From: Rhodobacteraceae bacterium UBA6213
GTDB lineage: Bacteria; Pseudomonadota; Alphaproteobacteria; Rhodobacterales; Rhodobacteraceae
Assembly (NCBI GenBank): GCA_002421605.1
Contig: DISJ01000018.1
Span: 78,832 to 142,831, forward strand
Direction: 5' to 3'
DNA: 64,000 bases
A program made the translations under genes and the position numbers. Positions within the stretch are counted from its first letter, which is position 1. The number at the start of each line of letters is the position of its first letter. The notes beneath the pieces were generated by a model. That model made no database searches and had not been told where the DNA came from. It saw only the letters and a list, made by a program, of their open reading frames with translations. Below, in pieces: positions 41,702-51,029 of this stretch.

Positions 41702-43975
41702 ATGCCCGAGCTTCTGATCGAACTCTTTTCCGAAGAAATTCCGGCACGCATGCAAGCGCGTGCGCGCGAAGATCTGAAAAAGCTGGTCACCGATGGCTTG
41801 GTAAACGCGGGACTGACCTATGCCTCGGCGGGCGCTTTTTCTACGCCGCGCCGCCTGATACTGGCCATCGAAGGGCTTAGCGGCGAAAGCCCCACTTTGC
41901 GCGAAGAACGCAAAGGCCCCGCCGCCGCCGCCCCCGCCGCAGCGATAGAAGGCTTTCTGCGCTCAACCGGGCTTGCCCGCGAACAACTGGAACTGCGCGA
42001 TGACAAAAAGGGCCAGGTCTATTTTGCTGTGATCGAGCGGCCCGGCCGCCCCGCCGCCGTCATTGTGGCCGAGGTGCTGGAAGCCGCCATTCGCAATTTC
42101 CCCTGGCCCAAATCAATGCGCTGGGGGCCGGGCACGTTGCGCTGGGTGCGCCCTTTGCACTCGATCCTGTGCCTGCTCAGCACGGATACGGGTGCCGAGG
42201 TGGTGCCGCTGAACATTGATGGCATCATCGCGGGCAACACTACTGAAGGGCACCCATTCATGGCGCCGGGGCGCTTTGCGGTCGCCTCGTTCGATGACTA
42301 CAGCGCCAAGCTGCGGCGCGCCTATGTCATGCTGGATAGCGGTGAGCGCGAAGCGATGATCTGGGGCGGTGCGGGCAATCTGGCATTCGCCAAAGGGCTT
42401 GAGGTTGTGCCCGACGCGGGGCTGCTGACCGAGGTTGCGGGGCTGGTCGAATGGCCGGTGGTGCTGATGGGGCAGATCGACGACGCCTTCCTTGGCCTGC
42501 CGCCCGAAGTGCTGCAAACGAGCATGCGCGAGCATCAGAAGTTCTTTTCAGTCAAAAACCCGGCCAGCGGGCGGATCGAAGGCTTCATCACCGTCGCCAA
42601 CCGCGAAACCGCCGACCACGGCGCCACCATCCTGCACGGCAACCAAAAGGTGCTGTCGGCCCGCCTGTCAGACGCGCGCTTTTTCTGGGAAAACGATCTG
42701 CGCCACGTCAAGGCCGAGGGGCTGGAGGGCATGGCAGCCGGGCTGGCCAATGTCACCTTCCACAACAAACTTGGCAGCCAGCTTGACCGCGTAAAACGCA
42801 TCGAGGCCCTCGCCCGCGAAATAGCGCCTTTGGTGGGTGCCGCGCCAGACCTCGCCGCCGAGGCCGCGCGGGTGGCCAAGGCCGATCTGCAAAGCGCGAT
42901 GGTCGGTGAGTTCCCCGAACTGCAAGGCATCATGGGGCGCTATTACGCCGAAGCTGCCGGGCACAACGACGGCGTTCCAGAGGCGTGCCGCGAGCATTAC
43001 CAGCCGCTGGGGCCATCGGATGCGGTGCCGACAGCGCCGGTCTCGATAGCCGTGGCGCTGGCCGATAAGATTGACACGCTGACCGGGTTCTGGGCGATTG
43101 ACGAAAAACCCACGGGGTCAAAAGACCCGTTTGCGCTGCGCAGGGCGGCGTTGGGGGTTATTCGGTTGGTGCTGGGGAATGGGGTGCGGGTGGGGCTGGC
43201 TGCGGTTTTCGCAAAAGGAATGATGGGCCAACGTGGAATAATTGACCATTTGAATGGCTTACTTACCGGCATGATGGAGCAAATGCAGACCGCAGGCCTC
43301 GATATTGCCGCGTTTCCAAGCGGGCCTTTTGACTACGATGAGATGAAAACAGTCGTTTCAAAGATTGAAAGAGCGAGCCGCGGGCTGGAATTGCTAGATA
43401 AGCTCGCAGAAGCACGCGAAGCCGTTGCAGATGCGATGCACCTGCAAGCGACCGACCTCCTCGCCTTCTTCCACGACCGCCTCAAGGTCTACCTCAAGGA
43501 CCAGGGCATCCGCCATGACGTGATCGACGCCTGCCTTGCGATGCCGGGCAACGACGACCTGACCCTGCTCGTCAAACGCGCCGAAGCCCTCGCCGCGTTC
43601 CTGAAAACCGACGATGGCGAAAATCTGTTGCAGGGTTTCAAGCGCGCCAACAACATCCTTGCCCAAGCCGAGGCAAAGGACGGGGTCGAATACAGCTACG
43701 GCGCCGATGTGAAGTTTGCCGAAACCGATGTGGAACGCGCGCTGTTTGCCGCGCTCGATACCGCCGAGGCGGCGATTGCCCCGGCGATCGAGGCCGAAGA
43801 TTTCGCGGCGGCCATGGCGGCTATGGCGGCCCTGCGCGCCCCGATCGACGGGTTTTTCGAAGCGGTGCAGGTAAACGCGGAAAATGCGATTCTGCGGCGC
43901 AACCGCTTGAACCTGCTTAGCCGCATCCGCCAGATCTGCCTTGGTGTAGCCGATTTGACCCGCGTTGAGGGCTGA
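41702..43975 (+). CDS. glyS: Glycine--tRNA ligase, beta subunit
   Basis: 757 residues from ATG 41702 (MPELLIELFSEEIPARMQ). The beta chain binds tRNA. Seen: the N-terminal LLIELFSEEIP signature, the HD-like region (LASKLGSQ-type segment at FHNKLGSQLDRVKR), DKIDTLTGFWAIDEKPTGSKDPFALRR, and the C-terminal DALR anticodon-binding domain (NRLNLLSRIRQIC). It is about 60 residues longer than the roughly 690 of E. coli; part of the excess is a low-G+C segment around 43200-43440 (residues about 500-580). Confidence 0.97.
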   Translation: MPELLIELFSEEIPARMQARAREDLKKLVTDGLVNAGLTYASAGAFSTPRRLILAIEGLSGESPTLREERKGPAAAAPAAAIEGFLRSTGLAREQLELRDDKKGQVYFAVIERPGRPAAVIVAEVLEAAIRNFPWPKSMRWGPGTLRWVRPLHSILCLLSTDTGAEVVPLNIDGIIAGNTTEGHPFMAPGRFAVASFDDYSAKLRRAYVMLDSGEREAMIWGGAGNLAFAKGLEVVPDAGLLTEVAGLVEWPVVLMGQIDDAFLGLPPEVLQTSMREHQKFFSVKNPASGRIEGFITVANRETADHGATILHGNQKVLSARLSDARFFWENDLRHVKAEGLEGMAAGLANVTFHNKLGSQLDRVKRIEALAREIAPLVGAAPDLAAEAARVAKADLQSAMVGEFPELQGIMGRYYAEAAGHNDGVPEACREHYQPLGPSDAVPTAPVSIAVALADKIDTLTGFWAIDEKPTGSKDPFALRRAALGVIRLVLGNGVRVGLAAVFAKGMMGQRGIIDHLNGLLTGMMEQMQTAGLDIAAFPSGPFDYDEMKTVVSKIERASRGLELLDKLAEAREAVADAMHLQATDLLAFFHDRLKVYLKDQGIRHDVIDACLAMPGNDDLTLLVKRAEALAAFLKTDDGENLLQGFKRANNILAQAEAKDGVEYSYGADVKFAETDVERALFAALDTAEAAIAPAIEAEDFAAAMAAMAALRAPIDGFFEAVQVNAENAILRRNRLNLLSRIRQICLGVADLTRVEG

Positions 43976-44091
43976 GGCGTCAGTCCGGGCATAAAACACA
44001 GGGCCGGGTGGCGCCGCGTGGCACGTTGCAAAGCGCGCTTGCCCCATAGCGCGATTCGCCTATGCTGCCAGCGAAACGGGAGCATGCCGCA

Positions 44092-46638
44092 GTGCAGAAA
44101 CACGCCGATTTCGCAGAGTTTGTCGAACTGACGCCCTCCGCGTCAGTCAGTACTGCGCGCCACGGCTGGCGCGCCAAGTGCTTACAACGCCTGATCCGCC
44201 TCGATCTGCCGGTGCCGCGCACCGTGGCGCTTTCGGCCGAAGGCGTGCGCGCCATTGCCGCCGGGCAAATGCCCGACACCGCGCGCCTTGTGGCAATGTT
44301 TGGCGACGATTTCCTTGTTTCGGTGCGCGGTAGCCCGGAAAACCCCGAATGGGGCGGCCCCGGCACCGTGCTGAACGTCGGCATGAATGATGCGCGCCGC
44401 GATGCGCTTGCGACAACATTAGGCCGCGAGGTGGCCGAGGCGCTGTATCTGCGCTTCGTGCAGGCATTCGCCACCCATGTCGCGCGGCTTGACCCCGACA
44501 TGTTTTCAGCCGCACCGTCGCCCACTGCCCTTGCCGCAGCCCTTGCCGCCTATGAGGCGGAAACCGACGAGCCCTTTCCACAAGACCCGGTGCGCCAACT
44601 GGCTGATGTGCTGCGCTCAATGGCGCGCGCCTGGGAAGGCACCACGGCGCGGCTGTTGCGCCAAGCCAAGGGCGCGCCCGCGGCGGCGGCGCTGGGGCTG
44701 TTGGTGCAGGGCATGTCGCTTGGCGTTGGCCCCGGCCTTTCGGGATCGGGCACGATCCAATGCGTTGACAGCATCTCGGGTGCTGCGCAGATCACCGGGC
44801 GCTTTCGCGGGCAGGCGCAGGGCCGCGCGGCCTCGGTAGAAACGCTTTACCTTACCCGCGACACGCGCGGTGCCTCGCTAGAAGAAGTGGCCCCCGAGGT
44901 GTTTGCCGAGCTGCTGCGCCATCAATCGGTCTGCCGCATGAAGCTGCGTGAAGAAATGCAGATCGAATTTGCGGTCGAAAACGGGCGCCTTGCGGTGATC
45001 GACGCGGTGCGGGTTGCGCGCAGCTCGCGCGCGGCGGTGAAAATTGCTGTGGCCTTGGCCGAGGACAGGGTGATCAGCCGCGAAGAGGCGCTGCTGCGCA
45101 TCGAGCCGCGCGCGCTGTCGGAACTGCTGCACTATCAGGTTGACCCGCTCAGCCCGCGCGACCGTATTGCGCACGGCATCGCTGCTAGCCCCGGTGCCGC
45201 CACCGGGCGCATCGTTTTCAGCGCCACCGCTGCGCAGGCGAGTGCGGCGCGCGACGAGCCCTGCGTGCTGGTGCGCCGCGAGACAGCACCCGAAGACATT
45301 CGCGGCATGCACGCTGCGGTCGCGGTGTTGACCGAGCGTGGCGGCTTTACCAGCCACGCCGCGGTGATCGCGCGCGGGCTTGGCCTGCCTTGCATTGTCG
45401 GCGCCTCTGACATTGCGCTTAATCCGCGCGAGCGTACGCTGCGCGGCTCTGACGGGCGGGTACTGCGCGAAGGTGACATCATCACCGTCGATGGCAGCAA
45501 CGGCGAGGTGCTTGCTGGTGCTGCAGCGATGCTGGAACCCGCGCTGGACGACGGTTTTCGCAAGCTGCTGCATTGGGCCGACAATGTGCGTGACATCGGC
45601 ATCCGGGCAAACGCCGACACGCCCGATGACGCGCGCACCGCGCGCATGTTTGAGGCCGAGGGCATCGGGCTTTGCCGCACCGAGCACATGTTTTTCGATG
45701 AAGACCGTCTGACCGTGATGCGCGAGATGATCTTTGCCGATACCGCGCATGACCGCCGCATCGCGCTAGAGCGGTTGCTGCCGATGCAGCGCGCCGATTT
45801 TACCGCGCTGTTCGATATCATGGCGGGGATGCCGGTGTGCATTCGCCTGTTTGACCCGCCGCTGCACGAATTTTTGCCGCAAGACCGTGAAGGCATCCGT
45901 GAACTGGCCGAGGCGCTCGACAAGCCGCTGTCGGACGTGACGCGCAGGGTCGAGGCGCTTTCAGAGTTTAACCCGATGCTTGGTATGCGGGGGGTGCGGT
46001 TGGGCATCACCGTGCCAGAAATCTATGACATGCAAGCCCGCGCCATTTTTGAGGCGACGATCGAGGCCAGCCGCCACGGCGCGCAGATCGTGCCGGAAAT
46101 CATGATCCCGCTTGTCAGTGCAGCGCGCGAGGTCGAAATTGTTAAAACCCGGATAGATGCGGTGGCGGCGGCCGTGAAAAACGAGCTGAAGGCCGAATTT
46201 ACCTATCGGCTGGGGGTGATGGTCGAAACCCCGCGCGCCGCGCTTCGGGCGAGTGAGATTGCCGAACACGCGGCGTTCCTTTCGTTTGGAACCAACGATT
46301 TGACGCAGATGACCTACGGGCTTAGCCGCGACGATGCGGGGCGCTTTATGGGAGCTTATGTCAGCCAGCGGGTCTATGCCGAAGACCCGTTTCATGTGCT
46401 TGACGTCGAAGGCGTTGGCGAGCTTTTGCTGATTGGCGCGCAGCGTGGGCGGGCGCGGCGGCCGGGGATAACGATCTCGGTTTGCGGCGAGCATGGTGGC
46501 GACCCGGATTCGATCGCATTCTGCCGCGCGGCGGGGTTTGACTATGTTTCCTGCTCGCCCTTCCGGGTGCCGGTGGCACGCTTGGCGGCAGCGCATTTTG
46601 CGCTGCTCGCACCGCGCGAGCCGGTTGCACAAGACTGA
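44092..46638 (+). CDS. Pyruvate phosphate dikinase-like PEP-utilising protein
   Basis: 848 residues from GTG 44092, nine bases after GGGAG (an ATG ten codons earlier has no site). The phosphohistidine domain (ERGGFTSHAAVIARG, about 420-435) and the PEP/pyruvate barrel (GLCRTEHMFF, CIRLFDPPLHEFLP, SFGTNDLTQMTYG and the catalytic Cys in SVCGEHGGDP) are complete. The N-terminal ATP-grasp half is poorly conserved: SVRGSPENPEWGGPGTVLN replaces the canonical SVRSGA...MPGMMDTVLN, and the usual SGTGVAFTRNP loop is absent. It may act from PEP without normal ATP binding, or be regulatory. It follows glyS, as in other family members. Confidence 0.85.
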   Translation: MQKHADFAEFVELTPSASVSTARHGWRAKCLQRLIRLDLPVPRTVALSAEGVRAIAAGQMPDTARLVAMFGDDFLVSVRGSPENPEWGGPGTVLNVGMNDARRDALATTLGREVAEALYLRFVQAFATHVARLDPDMFSAAPSPTALAAALAAYEAETDEPFPQDPVRQLADVLRSMARAWEGTTARLLRQAKGAPAAAALGLLVQGMSLGVGPGLSGSGTIQCVDSISGAAQITGRFRGQAQGRAASVETLYLTRDTRGASLEEVAPEVFAELLRHQSVCRMKLREEMQIEFAVENGRLAVIDAVRVARSSRAAVKIAVALAEDRVISREEALLRIEPRALSELLHYQVDPLSPRDRIAHGIAASPGAATGRIVFSATAAQASAARDEPCVLVRRETAPEDIRGMHAAVAVLTERGGFTSHAAVIARGLGLPCIVGASDIALNPRERTLRGSDGRVLREGDIITVDGSNGEVLAGAAAMLEPALDDGFRKLLHWADNVRDIGIRANADTPDDARTARMFEAEGIGLCRTEHMFFDEDRLTVMREMIFADTAHDRRIALERLLPMQRADFTALFDIMAGMPVCIRLFDPPLHEFLPQDREGIRELAEALDKPLSDVTRRVEALSEFNPMLGMRGVRLGITVPEIYDMQARAIFEATIEASRHGAQIVPEIMIPLVSAAREVEIVKTRIDAVAAAVKNELKAEFTYRLGVMVETPRAALRASEIAEHAAFLSFGTNDLTQMTYGLSRDDAGRFMGAYVSQRVYAEDPFHVLDVEGVGELLLIGAQRGRARRPGITISVCGEHGGDPDSIAFCRAAGFDYVSCSPFRVPVARLAAAHFALLAPREPVAQD

Positions 46639-46787
46639 TCGTGGGGCAGGGCGCGCGTCATCCGGAGTCCGCGAATCAGTCGTATGTTGTAAATTAGCAA
46701 CAGTATATGGACTTCTACAAATTTTTGCGCTATGGCACGTCGGTCGCCGCCATCTGCTCGGCGGCGTAAGCTGAGCTGGAGCGGAAA

Positions 46788-47480
46788 ATGTCGGGTCTGT
46801 TACACGTGGCGGGGCGCCTTGCGCTACTGCTATTGCTTGCGGTTCCTGCCTCTGCGCAAACCGTTTTGAGTAGTGCAAATGACCCCTCTGGGGTCGGCCC
46901 TACTTTGGCGGCGCTGTTTGGTCAGGAACATGTAGCGCTGGCAACCTTGCCTGCCGCGCATCTTGAAGAGCTCACACAAGAACCGCAACAGGCGTTCAGC
47001 CTTTTTGGGCGGCGCGAAGCCGCAGCGCCGGTTTATGACGCAGCATGGCTTGCCGCGCAGCCCGAGGCCAAAGGGGATGCGCAATTCGAATGTCTGCGCC
47101 AAGCGCTGTATTTTGAAGCACGCGGCGAACCGATTGCTGGGCAAATCGCCGTGGGTGAGGTGATCCTCAACCGCGTTAGCGACCCTGCATTTCCCAACAC
47201 GATTTGCGGCGTGGTCAAGCAATCGAATGGCCGTGGCTGCCAGTTTTCCTACTATTGCGATGGGCGCTCGGACAAACTGGGCGATACCGAGGCGGCCGCG
47301 CGGGTTGGTAAAATTGCACGCGCCCTGATCAACGGCCTCCCGCGTCAGTTGACAGAGGGCGCCACCTTTTTCCACGCCTTTTGGGTGCGCCCCGCGTGGC
47401 GGCTTGATTTCGAGCGCACCACCCAGATTGGCGTTCACACTTTTTACCGCAAACCGCCGCGCACTGTTGTGGCAGGCTAA
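46788..47480 (+). CDS. SleB-like cell wall hydrolase
   Basis: 230 residues with GGAGCGG before the ATG. Signal peptide about 1-24 (PASAQ). The C-terminal ~125 residues are a hydrolase_2/SleB domain: LYFEARGEPIAGQIAVGEVILNRV (catalytic Glu), FPNTICGVVKQ, GCQFSYYCDG and the FHAFWVRPAW region. Such periplasmic enzymes act on peptidoglycan glycan strands. The gap upstream (46639-46787) is A+T-rich with a TGTTG-N8-CAACA dyad (46685-46702). Confidence 0.92.
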   Translation: MSGLLHVAGRLALLLLLAVPASAQTVLSSANDPSGVGPTLAALFGQEHVALATLPAAHLEELTQEPQQAFSLFGRREAAAPVYDAAWLAAQPEAKGDAQFECLRQALYFEARGEPIAGQIAVGEVILNRVSDPAFPNTICGVVKQSNGRGCQFSYYCDGRSDKLGDTEAAARVGKIARALINGLPRQLTEGATFFHAFWVRPAWRLDFERTTQIGVHTFYRKPPRTVVAG

Positions 47481-47574
47481 GGTCGCTGGCGCTGTCGGCG
47501 ATGCCGTTTCGGGGCTGCGCGCGCCGCGCCTGCGCCCTATGATTGGGGCAGGCAAAGAGGCGAGGGCGCGGGCG

Positions 47575-48489
47575 ATGAGCAGTGATATCAGTCAGGCCTT
47601 CGGCCACCCGGAAGAACGTGCCGAAGCATCGGCGGGCGCGGACCCGCGCGACCGCATCAGCCTGCGCGACCATGTGGTCGAAGCCGATATCGGTGCATTT
47701 CAAAAAGAACGTGGCCATCGCCAGCGTCTGCGCTTCAACATCGTGGTTGAAGTGCGCGCGATACCTGCACCGCTAGAAGATGACGTCGACCGCATTCTTT
47801 CTTACGACCGCTTGACCGAGGCGATCGCCGATGAACTGGCCGCCGAACGGGTGAACCTGCTCGAAACCCTTGCCGCACGGGTGGCCGAGCGGATTCTGGC
47901 GGCGCGCCAGGCGATGCGTGTGTTTGTGCGGATCGAAAAGCTCGACCGGGGTCCAGGCGCGCTTGGGGTAGAAATCGTACGCTCGCGCGCGGCCGCACCG
48001 CTGCGGGTGAAGGCAGCGGGGGGCGAGGCCGAGCCGCTTTATCCGGTGGTTGCGTATCTGTCGAACGCGGCGATCGCCGCCCCTGATCTGGGCGCGCGGC
48101 TTGATGCACTGCTGGCCGAGGGCAACCCGGTGGTTTTAACGGTGGGCGCGCCTGCTGCGGCGGTTCCGCAAAGTGGGCAGCGCCCGACACAGCGGCGGAT
48201 CGAGCTTTTGGCGATTGAGCAGAACGCCTGGGTTCTGGCCGCGCGCGATAGTCGCTGCCTAGTCGTTGCCAGCCGCACCGAAATTGATTGGGCGATGCGC
48301 CACCACCAGATGGTGGTCTGGGCACCCTCGAAACTAGTGTTGGATGCGGTCGATGGACCCAAGGTACATGACGGCGTGGCATTGTCGCTTTGGCTGGCTG
48401 AAACCCTTTCGGCCAAGCGGCTGGAACTTCACGGGGCTGTTTCAGCACCGGCGGGAAGTCGCGTGCCGCTTCGCCCGGTTCCGCTCTGA
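47575..48489 (+). CDS. folB: Dihydroneopterin aldolase with C-terminal extension
   Basis: 304 residues from ATG 47575; in-frame ATG 47539 is possible. The first ~140 residues are FolB: RDRISLRDHVVEADIGAFQKERG and VDRILSYDRLTEAI with the conserved folate-pathway Glu/Lys (RIEKLDRGPGALGVE). FolB splits dihydroneopterin to 6-hydroxymethyl-dihydropterin and glycolaldehyde. The remaining ~160 residues form an extra domain without a motif I know; FolB proteins are normally about 120 residues. folP lies 41 bases downstream. Confidence 0.93.
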   Translation: MSSDISQAFGHPEERAEASAGADPRDRISLRDHVVEADIGAFQKERGHRQRLRFNIVVEVRAIPAPLEDDVDRILSYDRLTEAIADELAAERVNLLETLAARVAERILAARQAMRVFVRIEKLDRGPGALGVEIVRSRAAAPLRVKAAGGEAEPLYPVVAYLSNAAIAAPDLGARLDALLAEGNPVVLTVGAPAAAVPQSGQRPTQRRIELLAIEQNAWVLAARDSRCLVVASRTEIDWAMRHHQMVVWAPSKLVLDAVDGPKVHDGVALSLWLAETLSAKRLELHGAVSAPAGSRVPLRPVPL

Positions 48490-48530
48490 CAACCGCGCCA
48501 AGCCTTGCCAAACCGCGCGTGATGCGCTGA

Positions 48531-49544
48531 ATGGCGAACATGCGCCGCTATTATCGCCCGATTGCCCAGACCGACCCCGCCCGCCCGTCCGGCGCGCTGA
48601 CGCTTGCGGGCGGCTGGTGCTGGTTCGACTCGGTCGAGGTGCTGACCCGTGTGGGCAGCGAAGGGCTGCTGCCTGCCGCCGACCTGCCAGCGGAGGTGCG
48701 CGCCCGGCTGCTTGCCCCGCGTGCTAACATTGCCGGGCTTGGGTGGGATGCACCGCGCCTGATGGGCATCGTCAACTGCACACCCGACAGCTTTTCCGAT
48801 GGCGGCCTTTATGGCGGGGCGTCCGAGGCCGCGGCAGCGGCGCGTGACATGGCTGCCGCAGGGGCCGACATTCTCGATATCGGCGGCGAAAGCACGCGCC
48901 CCGGCGCAACCGAGGTGCCCGTGGCCGAGGAAATTGCCCGCACCCGCCCGGTGATTGGCGCACTGGCGGGGCTTGGCGTGCCACTGTCGATCGACACCCG
49001 CAAGGCCGCGGTGGCGCAAGCGGCACTGGCGGGCGGTGCGGTGCTGGTCAACGATGTCGCCGCACTTGGGTTTGACGGCGCGCTGGCCGCGCTGGTGGCA
49101 GGCGCGTCTGCAGGGCTTTGCCTGATGCACGCGCAGGGCACGCCTGAGACCATGCAGCAGGACCCCGTTTACGGCGATGTGCTGCTTGATGTTTACGATT
49201 TTCTAGAAGCCCGGATTGCAATGGCCGAAGCCGCAGGAATCGCGCGGGCGCGTATTCTGGTTGACCCCGGCATCGGCTTTGGCAAGACCGAGGTGCATAA
49301 TCTGGCGTTGTTGCGGGGGCTGGCGCTGCTGCATGGGTTGGGCTGCCCGATCCTGCTTGGCGCGTCGCGCAAGCGCTTCATCGGGCGGATCGGTGGGGCG
49401 GAACAGGCCGATGCGCGCGGGCCGGGAACATTGGCGGTAACGCTGGCGGCGGTGGCGCAAGGGGTGCAACTGCACCGTGTACATGATGTGGGCGAGGTGG
49501 CGCAGGGGTTACGGCTTTGGCGCGCGATCACGCAAGTAGGGTAG
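48531..49544 (+). CDS. folP: Dihydropteroate synthase
   Basis: 337 residues (or from ATG 48540). An N-terminal extension of about 75 residues precedes the catalytic TIM barrel, which begins LMGIVNCTPDSFSDGG (about 80-95). Other signatures: DIGGESTRPGA, the VPLSIDTRK segment, LVDPGIGFGKT and GASRKRFIG. It joins p-aminobenzoate to hydroxymethyl-dihydropterin and is the sulfonamide target. It follows folB and precedes glmM by eight bases. Confidence 0.96.
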   Translation: MANMRRYYRPIAQTDPARPSGALTLAGGWCWFDSVEVLTRVGSEGLLPAADLPAEVRARLLAPRANIAGLGWDAPRLMGIVNCTPDSFSDGGLYGGASEAAAAARDMAAAGADILDIGGESTRPGATEVPVAEEIARTRPVIGALAGLGVPLSIDTRKAAVAQAALAGGAVLVNDVAALGFDGALAALVAGASAGLCLMHAQGTPETMQQDPVYGDVLLDVYDFLEARIAMAEAAGIARARILVDPGIGFGKTEVHNLALLRGLALLHGLGCPILLGASRKRFIGRIGGAEQADARGPGTLAVTLAAVAQGVQLHRVHDVGEVAQGLRLWRAITQVG

Positions 49545-49552
49545 GGAGCAAG

Positions 49553-50905
49553 ATGACGCGAAAGCTTTTTGGCACCGATGGCGTGCGTGGGCAGGCCAAC
49601 AGCCACCCGATGACCGCCGAACTGGCGTTGCGGCTGGGTGCTGCCGCCGGGCGATACTTTCGCAGGGTCGGGCAAAATGACCACCGTGTGGTGATTGGCA
49701 AAGACACTCGGCTTTCCGGCTATATGCTCGAGAATGCACTGACCGCGGGGCTGACCTCAACGGGCATGAACGTGCTGTTGCTTGGCCCAGTGCCAACGCC
49801 CGCGGTGGGGTTTTTGACCCGCTCGATGCGCGCTGATCTTGGCATCATGATTTCCGCCAGCCACAACCCGGCCGCCGACAACGGCATCAAGTTTTTCGGC
49901 CCCGACGGCTTCAAGCTTTCGGACGAGGCCGAGTCGCAGATCGAGGCGATCATGGAGGGCGTGATCGAGCCGGCGCAACCGCGCAATATCGGCCGCGCCA
50001 AGCGCATCGACGACGGGCTTGGTCGCTATGTCGAATATGCCAAGACCACCTTTCCGGGGCGCGGCCTGCTTTCGGGGATGAAGGTGGTGGTCGATTGCGC
50101 CAATGGTGCGGCCTACCGCGCAGCCCCAGAAGTGTTGTGGGAGCTGGGTGCAACGGTCATTCCCATCGGTGTTGCGCCCAATGGCTTCAACATCAACGAA
50201 AATTGCGGCTCTACCTACACCGATACGGCGGTCGCCGCGGTGGTGGCGCAGGGTGCAGATCTTGGCATTTGCCTTGATGGCGATGCTGACCGCGTCTTGA
50301 TCATCGACCAGAACGGTGAAGTGGCCGATGGCGATCAGATCATGGCGCTGTTTGCCGCACGCTGGGCGACTGAAGGGCGGCTGCGGGGCGGCGCGCTGGT
50401 GGCCACGGTGATGTCGAACCTTGGTCTAGAGCGGTTTCTGGAAGGCCGTGGCCTTCGGTTAGAGCGCACCAAGGTGGGTGACCGCTATGTGGTGGAGCGG
50501 ATGCGGCAAGGCGGTTTTAACCTGGGTGGCGAGCAATCGGGTCATATCGTGATGACCGACCATGTCACCACTGGCGACGGGTTGATTGCGGGCCTGCAGT
50601 TTCTGTCTGCAATGGTCGAGACAGGGAAAAGCGCCAGCGAACTTGCGCGCCAGTTTGCCCCGGTGCCGCAGCAGTTGCGCAACCTGCGCTATGGGGCGGG
50701 GCGCGAGCCGCTGGCCGCCGCCGCCGTCAAGGCGGTGATTGCCGACGCCGAGGCGCGGTTGGTCGGGCGCGGGCGTTTGGTGATTCGTAAATCGGGCACT
50801 GAACCCCTGATCCGCGTGATGGGCGAGGCCGATGATGCGGTGCTTCTGGGCGAGGTGCTCGACGGGATTGTCGCGGCAATTCAGGCAGCGGCGCCTGCCG
50901 CGTGA
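49553..50905 (+). CDS. glmM: Phosphoglucosamine mutase
   Basis: 450 residues from ATG 49553 (MTRKLFGTDGVRG) after TAGGGAGC. Interconverts glucosamine 6-phosphate and 1-phosphate for UDP-GlcNAc, feeding murA and lipid A. The phosphoserine loop is ISASHNPAADNG (active Ser103), the metal loop DGDADR (about 243-248), the sugar loop GGEQSGH, and the phosphate loop RKSGTEPLIRVM. The folP-glmM order is common in proteobacteria. Confidence 0.98.
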   Translation: MTRKLFGTDGVRGQANSHPMTAELALRLGAAAGRYFRRVGQNDHRVVIGKDTRLSGYMLENALTAGLTSTGMNVLLLGPVPTPAVGFLTRSMRADLGIMISASHNPAADNGIKFFGPDGFKLSDEAESQIEAIMEGVIEPAQPRNIGRAKRIDDGLGRYVEYAKTTFPGRGLLSGMKVVVDCANGAAYRAAPEVLWELGATVIPIGVAPNGFNINENCGSTYTDTAVAAVVAQGADLGICLDGDADRVLIIDQNGEVADGDQIMALFAARWATEGRLRGGALVATVMSNLGLERFLEGRGLRLERTKVGDRYVVERMRQGGFNLGGEQSGHIVMTDHVTTGDGLIAGLQFLSAMVETGKSASELARQFAPVPQQLRNLRYGAGREPLAAAAVKAVIADAEARLVGRGRLVIRKSGTEPLIRVMGEADDAVLLGEVLDGIVAAIQAAAPAA

Positions 50906-51029
50906 CGGCGGTGTTTGGCCCCGCCGCTGCACACAGTTGCAGCGCAGGTCGGAGCGAGGCTTTGCATGTCGAACCTTTCGTTTGCATTGGCGGCACCCTA
51001 TCTTTCGCTGAGCGACAGGGAGAGTCAGC

